The position numbers were made by a program, and so were the translations under genes. A DNA stretch of 18,324 nucleotides from JBBKXP01 sp038323615 (lineage in GTDB: Bacteria; Pseudomonadota; Alphaproteobacteria; Rhodobacterales; Rhodobacteraceae): the NCBI GenBank assembly GCA_038323615.1, contig JBBQHC010000057.1, forward strand, positions 1-18,324. Reading direction: 5' to 3'. The notes beneath the pieces are model-generated. The model did not search any database. It was not told where the DNA came from and worked only from the letters and a program-made list of their open reading frames with translations. Shown in pieces: positions 6,450 to 18,200 of this stretch (position 1 is the stretch's first letter; every line of letters starts with the position of its first letter).

Positions 6450-8012
6450 TCAATCCGGAATACCGGCACGGCGTAGGTGCGCGACAATCTTGTCGAGCGT
6501 TTCCGCCTCTCTGTAGGGTTCGTGGCGACGAAAGATTTCGAGCGTAAAGCGCGGATGGGCATGGCGCATGACCGCGATCGATTCTGCAGCCGCAGCGGGT
6601 TGGCCCGCCATGGCGTGGGCCGTCGCCAGCAGGGTATAGGCATACGGAGTACCTGGCACCCTGAGCCGGTACTCCTCGGCCAGCGCCAACGCATGTTCGT
6701 ATTTGCCCATCAGGGTCAGACAATGGGCATGGTAGTGAAGTAGGTTATCCCCAATGATCGGCGCGGAACGCATGTTCGCGAGTTGCAAGTCATGGGCCCT
6801 TTGGAGGTTCCCACAATAGAGATGCACAAAGGCTTCGATATCGTCCCCGTACATCAGGCTCGGTCCAGCCAAGTGCGCCTGCTCTGCGCGAATGACCGCT
6901 TCGTCGTGTCGCCCGACCTGGACCAGAAGCACCGCATCCAGATGAAGGGCGTCCGGACCTTGGGGCCCTTCTGCGATCAGAGCATCGAGTGCGGCACGAC
7001 ATCTTTTCAGCCCGTTCTCAGGGTCCGGTAGATAAGTACCCCGCGTTTCATGCCAAACAGCCCAAACATCGGCGACCTTCGCATCATAGTAGTCCGGATC
7101 CTCTTGCATGGCTTTGCGATAGAGGCGCCGCGCCGCAATGCTGCCTTCTGGGGTACATTTGTGCTGTTCCAGAACGCCCTGATGAAAATACTCCCAGGCA
7201 TGCACACTGCGGGTCCGTCGCAGGGCCAGACGTGCGATTTCACCTTCGGTCAGCGCAACGCGGGTTTCCGCGATGATGTCGCTGACGATATCGTCCTGAA
7301 TCTCGAAGATATCGTGTATTTCGCGGTCATAGCGGCGCGACAGCAGCACGGTTTCGCTTTCGGTTTTGATCAGTTGCACGGTCACCCGCACTTTGTCGTG
7401 CGCACGGCGCACCGTGCCCTTGATCAGGAATTCGGGGCCCAGGTCTGTTCCGGCGTTTTTTGCCCGCAGTGCGTCACCATTGAAGACAAAACGTGAGGGC
7501 GACGCCAGCACCGTCAGGCGCCGCACCATCGAAAGGCGGGCGATCAGATCCTCGCTTAGACCCTCGGCAAAGAACGCATGCTCGGGATCGTCGCTGAGGC
7601 TGATGAAGGGCAGCACCGCGATGGCCCGACGCCCTGCCAGGTCTGGCAGCAAGGGCGCTGGCAAATAGATGGCAACCGGCCCCGAGTTCAGCCGATAGCC
7701 GCGCCGCGGCAGCGTCTGCACAAGCTTGTGGTCGGAATCGCCAAGCGCCCGGCGGATGTCGGCGATACATTGCACCAGACTGTCGTCGGTGACAAAGGTG
7801 TCACCCCAGACCGCGTCGATCAGGCTGTCTTTCGCGACGACCTCGCCGGTGCGTGCCGCAAGCTGACCCAGCACTTCGATGCTTTGCGAGCGCAGCGCAA
7901 CTGCGGCTCCGGTGGCATCAAACAGTGCCGGCTGCGACGGATCAAACCTGAACGCCCCCAATGAGATGACTTCATGCGATTTCGTCTCATTTTCGGGCGC
8001 GTTTCGGGACAA
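6450..8012 (-). CDS. Winged-helix DNA-binding regulator with TolB-like and TPR regions
   Basis: This is a predicted cytoplasmic transcription factor of 520 residues. The N-terminal part (about 18-90) is an OmpR/CadC-type winged helix (Trans_reg_C), visible in VVAKDSLIDAVWGDTFVTDDSLVQCIADIRRALGD and LPRRGYRL. It is followed by the segment RRAIAVLPFISLSDDPEHAFFAEGLSEDLI, typical of the TolB-like region in COG5616-type regulators. The C-terminal half is a helical array of TPR-like repeats (for example LLHYHAHCLTLMGKYEHALALAEEYRL). No transmembrane helix separates the parts, unlike CadC or ToxR. There is no receiver domain. No ATG exists near the N-terminus. The TTG at 8012 is chosen because GGAGG (8021-8025) precedes it by 8 bases; a TTG at 8084 lacks a Shine-Dalgarno. 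It diverges from the small exported protein gene, a likely target. Confidence 0.88.
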   Translation of the reverse strand: MSRNAPENETKSHEVISLGAFRFDPSQPALFDATGAAVALRSQSIEVLGQLAARTGEVVAKDSLIDAVWGDTFVTDDSLVQCIADIRRALGDSDHKLVQTLPRRGYRLNSGPVAIYLPAPLLPDLAGRRAIAVLPFISLSDDPEHAFFAEGLSEDLIARLSMVRRLTVLASPSRFVFNGDALRAKNAGTDLGPEFLIKGTVRRAHDKVRVTVQLIKTESETVLLSRRYDREIHDIFEIQDDIVSDIIAETRVALTEGEIARLALRRTRSVHAWEYFHQGVLEQHKCTPEGSIAARRLYRKAMQEDPDYYDAKVADVWAVWHETRGTYLPDPENGLKRCRAALDALIAEGPQGPDALHLDAVLLVQVGRHDEAVIRAEQAHLAGPSLMYGDDIEAFVHLYCGNLQRAHDLQLANMRSAPIIGDNLLHYHAHCLTLMGKYEHALALAEEYRLRVPGTPYAYTLLATAHAMAGQPAAAAESIAVMRHAHPRFTLEIFRRHEPYREAETLDKIVAHLRRAGIPD

Positions 8013-8020
8013 TTCGGCAT

Positions 8021-8025
8021 CCTCC
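8021..8025 (-). promoter_or_regulatory. Shine-Dalgarno that decides the regulator start
   Basis: GGAGG on the minus strand, 8 bases before a TTG codon at 8012. It selects this TTG over the upstream in-frame TTG at 8084, which has no purine-rich sequence before it. It also forms one end of the inverted repeat spanning the divergent intergenic region. Confidence 0.7.
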
Positions 8026-8099
8026 GTGGCCTGATATTCCTGCGGGTTTGCCGGTGGTTCCCAGTGGATCGACAAGCCGGGCAAGTCGAAATATCAAAC

Positions 8100-8104
8100 G
8101 GAGG
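8100..8104 (+). promoter_or_regulatory. Shine-Dalgarno of the small exported protein
   Basis: GGAGG, 8 bases before the ATG at 8113. It fixes the start, which is also where the signal peptide begins. Confidence 0.75.
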
Positions 8105-8112
8105 ATACCACA

Positions 8113-8460
8113 ATGAAAGTGTTTGTATGTATCTGCGTATTGAGCATGGCCACCGCCGCCAGTGCCCAATCTCAATCAAAGATCACCGAGCTTTGCGGGG
8201 CTGAACACATCAACGAAATTGCCGCCCCCGGAGAGGTCATGTCAAATCCGAACGGTTTCTATGTAAAGAGCCTGGGGGTGCAACTCAGTCTCGGCGATCC
8301 CCGGATCGTGCAGGCGGTGGGGTCGGAGTTCCACCTTTGTCTGCGGTCCGCCGCGACCCCAAGCAACGATGCCAGCCGTGCAGCCATCTTGCAGGACAGG
8401 CAAGAGGTCAAATACCTCTTTGTTCCCTTCAACGGCGGCAAGGACCGGCCCGGCACCTGA
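8113..8460 (+). CDS. Small exported protein of unknown function
   Basis: I do not recognise this 115-residue protein. It begins with a clear Sec signal peptide, MKVFVCICVLSMATAASAQS, with a short basic n-region, a hydrophobic core and an Ala-x-Ala type cleavage site near residue 18. The mature part would be about 97 residues, probably periplasmic or secreted, with two cysteines (Cys28 and Cys76) that could form a disulfide. It has no transmembrane segment after the signal and no lipobox. The strong GGAGG and the signal peptide make it a credible gene despite its size. It is divergent from the winged-helix/TPR regulator across a 100-bp symmetric region, so the two may be a regulator and target pair. 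A perfect hairpin lies 20 bp after its stop. Confidence 0.75.
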   Translation: MKVFVCICVLSMATAASAQSQSKITELCGAEHINEIAAPGEVMSNPNGFYVKSLGVQLSLGDPRIVQAVGSEFHLCLRSAATPSNDASRAAILQDRQEVKYLFVPFNGGKDRPGT

Positions 8461-8480
8461 CGTCCGGATTCAAGCAACGC

Positions 8481-8507
8481 GACAGGGCCTCGAACCGGGG
8501 CCCTGTC
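8481..8507 (+). terminator. Perfect 9-bp hairpin after the small exported protein
   Basis: The arms GACAGGGCC (8481-8489) and GGCCCTGTC (8499-8507) are exact reverse complements with a 9-base loop, starting 20 bp after the stop codon at 8460. The bases after the stem on the plus strand are TGCATCCTTCC, so there is no real U-run. It may be a weak terminator or an mRNA 3'-end stabiliser. On the minus strand it lies beyond the rpoC terminator. Confidence 0.5.
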
Positions 8508-8611
8508 TGCATCCTTCCGAAACGGCCGGCAACCGGTTTGAACGTGTTTCTGCTAATTTCGCCAATTCAAATCCACGGCTATTTCGCCGGTGGCAGTGGG
8601 TCGACGGCCAC

Positions 8612-8641
8612 AAAAAAGGCCCCCGCGAACGAGGGCCTTTT
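8612..8641 (-). terminator. Intrinsic terminator of rpoC (probably bidirectional)
   Basis: The stem pairs AAAAGGCCC (8614-8622) with GGGCCTTTT (8633-8641), closed by an inner CG/CG pair and a UUCG loop on the minus strand. In the rpoC direction it ends in a run of six T (8617-8612). It begins 23 bp after the rpoC stop. The A-rich and T-rich flanks on both sides mean it can also stop plus-strand transcripts arriving from the convergent small gene. Confidence 0.9.
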
Positions 8642-8664
8642 CCTTGTCTCAACCGGCGATTAAA

Positions 8665-12914
<4,250 letters not shown>

Positions 12915-12918
<4 letters not shown>

Positions 12919-13790
12919 ATCTGGGCACCATTCCTTGAGGGTTGGGTTGCGTCGGCTGCAGCGGGCATGTCGCCTGTCGGCTGCATCGCGACCCCGATTT
13001 CATGAAGATAGTCCTGAGTTCGCTGGTCCCAGGTAGTGGCTTGTCGCGTCCACGTCACGCTGTCGCGCAATGACCGGGCGGGATTGCCCGCGACGGCAGT
13101 ATGGGACAGCACTTCGCCACCAACGACCGCACAGGCCCCGACAATGCTGCCAGAACCGATGCGGGCGCGGCCCATCACGGTTGACCGGGCTCCCAGCCAG
13201 ACATGATCACCGATCACCACTTCGGGCGTGCGAGTATCAAGCCGGGCCTGCCCATCCTCCAGATAGACCAACCCGTGATGCATCGCTGCTTCGATGACGA
13301 CGGGACCGCTGATCATACAGTCGCGCCCGACTTCTACCCGTCCCCGATGCGCCGACACAATCAGGTTCATCGCGGTCGTGTGCTCGCCAATGATGATCCG
13401 GCTGTCGGTTCCAAGGCTGATGCGACCTGAAAAAACCCGGCTGTCGCCCAACACGAACTGACTGTCGTGACCCTGAAGTTGCAGGATCAGATCGCCTTTA
13501 ATATGACCGACAAAGACGACGACATTGCTGAGCTTGCGGGCCTTGCGCCGGACCTTGATGGCGATCTGGGCCGAGTCGAGGCTGCGTCGATCAAACGCAA
13601 TCCAGCAGTTTTCGCCCGCGTCGCCGTCGATGGACAAGCCACCTTGGGACGACGCACCGACCAATGGGGCGACGACGATATCATCCGCGTCGTAGCGCGA
13701 CCCTTCCAGCAGAGGAACAAACGCGGCGCGCACGTCATGCTTGACGCCGGGCTCGACCCTTGGACCAGACTGGCGATTGAAGATCGCCAT
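12915..13790 (-). CDS. Hexapeptide-repeat (left-handed beta-helix) acyltransferase inserted between rpoB and rpoC
   Basis: This is a predicted cytoplasmic acyltransferase of 291 residues; donor and acceptor are unknown. Residues 150-240 show hexapeptide repeats with the periodic I/L/V pattern (VEVGRD, CMISGP, VVIGDH, VWLGAR, STVMGR, ARIGSG, SIVGAC, AVVGGE) ending in the family-typical GNPARSL. His171 or His172 (AMHHG) sits where the catalytic histidine of WbbJ/LacA-like acetyltransferases lies. The N-terminal 120 residues are beta-rich and I do not assign them a family. The start at 13790 is one base after the rpoB TGA and is served by GGAGG inside the last rpoB codons; ATGs at 13808 and 13799 lie too close to or upstream of that site. 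The gene ends by ATGA overlap with rpoC. Its last 20 residues (Pro, Ala, Gln-rich) look unstructured. An O-acetyltransferase for surface glycans is the plain guess; a role on RNA polymerase is untested. Confidence 0.92.
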
Positions 13791-13791
13791 G

Positions 13792-16700
13792 TCATTCATC
13801 CTCCGCATCCAGGAGTTCCATGTTGAGGCCGAGGCCCCTGACTTCTTTCACCAGCACGTTAAAGCTTTCGGGGATTCCGGCTTCAAAGTTGTCCTCGCCC
13901 TTGACGATGCTTTCATAGACTTTCGTCCGTCCGGCAACGTCATCCGACTTGACCGTCAGCATTTCCTGCAGGGTGTAGGCGGCGCCATAGGCTTCGAGCG
14001 CCCAGACTTCCATTTCCCCGAAACGCTGGCCACCAAACTGGGCTTTGCCGCCCAGCGGTTGCTGCGTCACAAGGCTGTATGGCCCGGTGGAACGTGCGTG
14101 GATCTTGTCATCGACAAGGTGGTGCAGCTTCAGCAGATACTTGACGCCGACGGTGACTTTACGCGCGAATTGCTCGCCCGTGCGGCCGTCGAACACCACC
14201 GACTGCCCCGAGGTATCGAACCCGGCGCGGATCAGGCTGTCGTTTACGTCGGCCTCTTTTGCGCCGTCGAACACCGGGGTCGCGATCGGCACGCCGTGGG
14301 TGACGTTGCCGGCCGCTTCGACCAGATCGTCCTCGGACATGGTGACCAGACCTTCGTCGTAAACGTCGTCGCCATAGGCCAGCTTCATCGCCTCGCGCAC
14401 CGGGGTCAGGTCGCCGCTGCGCCGGTAATCGCCCAGCGCCTCGTCGATCTTGATGCCCAAGCCGCGCGCGGCCCAGCCCATGTGGGTTTCAAGGATCTGC
14501 CCGACGTTCATCCGGCTGGGAACGCCCAACGGGTTCAGCACGAAATCGACCGGGGTGCCATCGGCAAGGAACGGCATATCCTCCATCGGGACGACCTTGG
14601 AAATGACGCCCTTGTTGCCGTGACGTCCGGCCATCTTGTCGCCCGGCTGCAGCTTGCGCTTGACCGCGACGAACACCTTGACCATCTTCATCACGCCCGG
14701 CGGCAAATCGTCGCCACGGCGCACCTTTTCGACCTTGTCCTCGAACCGGGCATCGAGGGTCCGTTTCTGGATCTCGTATTGCTCGTTCAGGGCTTCGACG
14801 GCCTGGGCATCCTTTTCGTCTTTCAACGCCATCAACCACCACTGGCCACGGGATAGATCGGCCAGCACCTCCTCGGTCACTTCGGCACCGGCCTTGAAGC
14901 CTTTCGGGCCTTTGACCGCCACCCTGCCAAGGATCATCGATTTCAGTCGCGAATAGATGTTGCGGTCAAGAATCGCGAGTTCGTCGTCGCGGTCACGCCC
15001 CAGACGTTCGACTTCTTCACGCTCGATCTGCAGCGCCCGTTCGTCCTTTTCGACGCCATGGCGGTTGAACACCCGGACCTCGACAACCGTGCCGAAATCG
15101 CCCGGCGGCAGACGCAGGGACGTGTCGCGCACGTCGCTGGCCTTTTCGCCAAAGATCGCGCGCAACAGTTTTTCCTCGGGGGTCATCGGCGATTCACCTT
15201 TCGGGGTGATCTTGCCCACAAGGATGTCTGCCGGTCCGACCTCGGCCCCGATATAGACGATGCCCGCCTCGTCAAGGTTGCGCAGGGCTTCCTCGCCGAC
15301 GTTGGGGATATCGCGGGTGATTTCCTCTGGCCCCAATTTCGTGTCACGCGCCGCCACTTCGAATTCGTCGATGTGGATGGACGTGAACACGTCGTCGCGG
15401 GTGATCCGTTCGGAAATCAGGATCGAGTCTTCGTAGTTGTAGCCATTCCACGGCATGAAGGCGAAGATGACGTTCTTGCCCAAGGCCAGTTCGCCCATGT
15501 CAGTCGACGGGCCGTCGGCGATGACCTGCCCCTTTTCCACCGTGTCGCCCACTTTCACCAGCGGACGCTGGTTGATGCAGGTGTTCTGGTTGGACCGCTG
15601 AAACTTTCGCATGCGATAGATATCGACCCCGGCATCGCCGAGTTCGAGATCGGACGTCGCCCGCACAACGATACGGGCCGCATCGACCTGGTCGATGATG
15701 CCAGAGCGTTTCGCCATGATCGCAGCGCCGGAATCCCGCGCCACGACTTCTTCGATGCCGGTGCCGACCAGCGGCGCCTCGGCCTGCAACAGCGGGACCG
15801 CCTGACGCTGCATGTTCGACCCCATCAGGGCGCGGTTGGCGTCGTCGTTCTCAAGGAACGGAATCAGCGATGCCGCGACCGAAACCAGCTGTTTCGGGCT
15901 GACGTCGATCAGGCTAACGTTTTCGTTCGGGGCAAGGGTGTATTCGCCGTTCTGGCGGGTCGATACCAGATCGTTGACGAACCGCATGTCCTTGTCCAGA
16001 TGCGCGTTGGCCTGCGCCACGGTGTGGCGCATTTCCTCGGTCGCGGACATATATTGCACGTCATCCGTGACCTGACCGTTCACCACCTTGCGATAGGGGG
16101 TTTCGATAAAGCCGTATTTGTTGACGCGGGCAAAGGTCGCAAGGCTGTTGATCAGACCGATGTTCGGACCTTCGGGCGTTTCAATCGGGCACATCCGGCC
16201 ATAGTGGGTCGGGTGAACGTCGCGGACCTCGAAACCGGCACGTTCGCGGGTCAGACCGCCCGGCCCAAGGGCCGACAGACGCCGCTTGTGCGTCACTTCG
16301 GACAGCGGGTTGGTTTGGTCCATGAACTGCGACAGCTGGCTTGAGCCGAAGAATTCGCGCACCGCAGCGGCGGCCGGTTTGGCGTTGATCAGATCCTGCG
16401 GCATCACGGTGTCAATCTCGACCGACGACATCCGTTCCTTGATCGCACGTTCCATCCGCAGCAGACCGACGCGATACTGGTTTTCCATCAGTTCGCCGAC
16501 CGACCGGACCCGGCGGTTGCCAAGGTGGTCGATATCGTCGATGTCGCCCTTGCCGTCGCGCAGTTCGACCAGCGCCTTGATGCAGGCGATGATGTCTTCC
16601 CGGCGCAGCGTGCGCTGGGTGTCGGCAGCGTCAAGGTCCAGACGCATGTTCATCTTGACCCGGCCCACCGCGGACAGATCGTAGCGTTCGGAATCAAAGA

Positions 16701-17928
16701 ACAGCGTGTCGAACAGGGCACCGGCGGCGTCCACGGTGGGCGGTTCGCCCGGACGCATGACGCGGTAGATATCCATGAGCGCGGTTTCCCGGTTCATGTT
16801 CTTGTCGGCGTTCATCGTGTTGCGGATGTAGGGACCGACGTTGATGTTGTCGATATCCAGCACCGGCACCGATTTGACGCCAGCGTCGACCAGTTCCTTG
16901 ACGGTGCCACCGATGACGGTGCCGTCTTTGTCCATTTCGAGGGTCAGTTCGTCACCTGCCTCGACATAGATCGCGCCGGTTTCCTCGTTGATCATATCCT
17001 CGGCGACGAATTTGCCGACGATATGGTTGAAGGGCACCAGCAGGTCTTTGACGTTGCCGTCATCGATCAGTTGCTTGACCGCACGGGGGGTGATCTTTTC
17101 ACCCTTTTTAGCGATGACTTCGCCGGTCTTGGCATCGACCAGATCATCGATCGGACGGGTGCCGCGCACCCGCTCGGGGAAGAATTTGGTCGTCCACGAT
17201 TTGCCCTTTTTGTCGAGCTTGTAATCGACGGTGTCGTAATAGGCGTCCATGATCGCCTCTTGGTCCAGACCAAGGGCGTACAGCAGCGTCGTCACCGGCA
17301 GTTTGCGGCGACGGTCGATGCGCGCGAACACCAGATCCTTGGCGTCGAATTCGAAATCCAGCCACGAGCCGCGATAGGGAATGATCCGGCAGGCGAACAG
17401 CAACTTGCCCGAGCTGTGCGTCTTGCCCTTGTCGTGGTCGAAGAACACGCCGGGAGAGCGGTGCATCTGCGACACGATCACCCGTTCGGTGCCGTTCACG
17501 ATGAACGTCCCGTTCGGCGTCATCAGGGGCATGTCGCCCATGAACACGTCCTGTTCCTTGATGTCCTTGACCGATTTTGCACCGGTATCGGCGTCCACAT
17601 CGAACACGATCAGGCGCAGCGTGACCTTGAGCGGGGCGGCATAGGTCATATCGCGCTGCTGGCATTCCTCGACGTCGTATTTCGGCTTTTCCAGCTCGTA
17701 CTTGACGAACTCAAGCACCGCGGATTCGTTGAAATCCTTGATCGGGAACACCGACTGGAACACGCCTTTGATGCCTTCGCCGTCCAGCGGCGTCGGGCTG
17801 TCGCCCGAGCGCAGAAACAGGTCGTAGGACGATTTCTGAACCTCGATGAGGTTCGGCATTTCAAGAATTTCGCGGATTTTGCCGTAGTATTTGCGGATAC
17901 GTTTGTTGCCGAGGAACGATTGCGCCAT
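13792..17928 (-). CDS. rpoB: DNA-directed RNA polymerase subunit beta
   Basis: RpoB forms the other half of the RNA polymerase active centre. With the start at 17928 it has 1378 residues, the normal size for this order, beginning MAQSFLGNKRIRKYYGKIRE. The rifampicin region GSSQLSQFMDQTNPLSEVTHKRRLSALGPGG (about 528-558) has wild-type Asp537, His547 and Ser552, so target-based rifampicin resistance is not indicated. Other landmarks are CPIETPEGPNIGLINSLA, GYNYEDSILISE, and the KMAGRHGNKGVISKVVPMEDMPF block. The ORF extends to an ATG at 17949, but AAGGTGA (17937-17943) lies 8 bases before the 17928 ATG, and that start matches the family. The last codons (GCG GAG GAT GAA TGA) double as the Shine-Dalgarno of the next gene. 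It is separated from rplL by 272 bp. Confidence 0.99.
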   Translation of the reverse strand: MAQSFLGNKRIRKYYGKIREILEMPNLIEVQKSSYDLFLRSGDSPTPLDGEGIKGVFQSVFPIKDFNESAVLEFVKYELEKPKYDVEECQQRDMTYAAPLKVTLRLIVFDVDADTGAKSVKDIKEQDVFMGDMPLMTPNGTFIVNGTERVIVSQMHRSPGVFFDHDKGKTHSSGKLLFACRIIPYRGSWLDFEFDAKDLVFARIDRRRKLPVTTLLYALGLDQEAIMDAYYDTVDYKLDKKGKSWTTKFFPERVRGTRPIDDLVDAKTGEVIAKKGEKITPRAVKQLIDDGNVKDLLVPFNHIVGKFVAEDMINEETGAIYVEAGDELTLEMDKDGTVIGGTVKELVDAGVKSVPVLDIDNINVGPYIRNTMNADKNMNRETALMDIYRVMRPGEPPTVDAAGALFDTLFFDSERYDLSAVGRVKMNMRLDLDAADTQRTLRREDIIACIKALVELRDGKGDIDDIDHLGNRRVRSVGELMENQYRVGLLRMERAIKERMSSVEIDTVMPQDLINAKPAAAAVREFFGSSQLSQFMDQTNPLSEVTHKRRLSALGPGGLTRERAGFEVRDVHPTHYGRMCPIETPEGPNIGLINSLATFARVNKYGFIETPYRKVVNGQVTDDVQYMSATEEMRHTVAQANAHLDKDMRFVNDLVSTRQNGEYTLAPNENVSLIDVSPKQLVSVAASLIPFLENDDANRALMGSNMQRQAVPLLQAEAPLVGTGIEEVVARDSGAAIMAKRSGIIDQVDAARIVVRATSDLELGDAGVDIYRMRKFQRSNQNTCINQRPLVKVGDTVEKGQVIADGPSTDMGELALGKNVIFAFMPWNGYNYEDSILISERITRDDVFTSIHIDEFEVAARDTKLGPEEITRDIPNVGEEALRNLDEAGIVYIGAEVGPADILVGKITPKGESPMTPEEKLLRAIFGEKASDVRDTSLRLPPGDFGTVVEVRVFNRHGVEKDERALQIEREEVERLGRDRDDELAILDRNIYSRLKSMILGRVAVKGPKGFKAGAEVTEEVLADLSRGQWWLMALKDEKDAQAVEALNEQYEIQKRTLDARFEDKVEKVRRGDDLPPGVMKMVKVFVAVKRKLQPGDKMAGRHGNKGVISKVVPMEDMPFLADGTPVDFVLNPLGVPSRMNVGQILETHMGWAARGLGIKIDEALGDYRRSGDLTPVREAMKLAYGDDVYDEGLVTMSEDDLVEAAGNVTHGVPIATPVFDGAKEADVNDSLIRAGFDTSGQSVVFDGRTGEQFARKVTVGVKYLLKLHHLVDDKIHARSTGPYSLVTQQPLGGKAQFGGQRFGEMEVWALEAYGAAYTLQEMLTVKSDDVAGRTKVYESIVKGEDNFEAGIPESFNVLVKEVRGLGLNMELLDAEDE
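13800..13804 (-). promoter_or_regulatory. Shine-Dalgarno of the acyltransferase within the rpoB coding end
   Basis: GGAGG is formed by codons for the C-terminal Ala-Glu-Asp of RpoB and lies 9 bases before the ATG at 13790. It decides the start of the acyltransferase and implies translational coupling to rpoB termination. Confidence 0.8.
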
Positions 17929-17936
17929 GTGCGTCA

Positions 17937-17943
17937 TCACCTT
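17937..17943 (-). promoter_or_regulatory. Shine-Dalgarno that decides the rpoB start
   Basis: AAGGTGA lies 8 bases before the ATG at 17928. The upstream in-frame ATG at 17949 has no comparable sequence, and this purine run lies inside that longer frame. It supports the 1378-residue RpoB. Confidence 0.65.
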
Positions 17944-17960
17944 TTTCATGTCTCTGCGGG

Positions 17961-17986
17961 GTTTCGTCGCCGGGCCGCGACAAAAC
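17961..17986 (-). other. Hairpin in the rpoB leader
   Basis: GTTTCGTCGC (17961-17970) pairs with GCGACAAAAC (17977-17986), nine of ten positions matching around a single C/A mismatch, with a 6-base loop. It ends 18 bases upstream of the rpoB Shine-Dalgarno. It could affect translation initiation or mRNA stability; no function is shown. Confidence 0.5.
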
Positions 17987-18076
17987 GCCCATCTGAGAGC
18001 GGGTTTTGCAGTTTCAGGTCCATCCGTGACCGCCGTCCCACCGGCAGCCTCCCGACCTTAGAAACCTACCCAAGAG

Positions 18077-18124
18077 GCGGGCCGCAATCCGGCCATCCAC
18101 TAAGACAGGTTTGGCCGGACCCGC
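18077..18124 (-). other. Long bulged stem-loop in the rplL-rpoB gap
   Basis: GCGGG (18077-18081) pairs with CCCGC (18120-18124), and TCCGGCC (18088-18094) with GGCCGGA (18113-18119), separated by a 6-base bulge on one side and closed by an 18-base loop. No U-run follows. In E. coli the rplL-rpoB gap has a partial terminator and an RNase III cleavage stem that set the L7/L12 to beta ratio. This stem is a candidate for a similar processing role, by position only. Confidence 0.5.
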
Positions 18125-18152
18125 GATTGGCGGATCCAGCCCGTAATTTGAA

Positions 18153-18193
18153 GGTGGGTTGCGCCCACCCTACGCAGGGTGGGAGAGTCCCAC
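18153..18193 (-). repeat. Inverted pair of small palindromes after rplL
   Basis: Unit 1 is GTGGGTTGCGCCCACCCTAC (18154-18173). Unit 2, read on the other strand from 18193 to 18174, is GTGGGACTCTCCCACCCTGC. The two are alike and in opposite orientation. Alternative exact pairings exist: 18164-18171 with 18176-18183 (8 bp, 4-base loop), or 18153-18158 with 18164-18169 (6 bp) together with 18179-18184 with 18188-18193 (6 bp). It begins 8 bases after the rplL stop. The unit resembles short GGTGGG/CCCACC palindromes that recur in proteobacterial intergenic regions; the copy number in this genome cannot be seen here. Confidence 0.7.
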
Positions 18194-18200
18194 GCGTACC

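Larger units (their letters stand above)
8021..8104. repeat. Imperfect inverted repeat filling the divergent intergenic region
   Basis: On the left are CCTCCGT (8021-8027) and TGATATT (8032-8038). On the right their reverse complements are AATATCA (8090-8096) and ACGGAGG (8098-8104). An inner pair, TTGCCGG (about 8048-8054) and CCGGGCAA (8077-8084), is complementary apart from one extra C. The symmetry centre is near 8063, midway between the two genes. Part of it is explained by both genes having a GGAGG Shine-Dalgarno. The remainder could be an operator for the adjacent winged-helix regulator, which is inference. Confidence 0.5.

Noticed and set aside
8069..8097. TCGACA-17-TATCAA promoter-like pair ahead of the small exported gene
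   Set aside because: The predicted transcription start would fall within or after the Shine-Dalgarno, so it is unlikely to be the working promoter. It may simply be part of the inverted repeat.
8490..8510. GGTTCGA on the minus strand resembling a tRNA T-loop
   Set aside because: The flanking bases form a 9-bp hairpin rather than a 5-bp T-stem with a 7-base loop, and no acceptor, D or anticodon arms are present.
13797..13808. Earlier ATG starts for the acyltransferase at 13808 and 13799
   Set aside because: The first precedes the GGAGG and the second abuts it; only the ATG at 13790 has proper spacing.
17929..17949. Longer rpoB start at 17949
   Set aside because: It adds seven non-conserved residues, has no Shine-Dalgarno of its own, and contains the one that serves the 17928 start.
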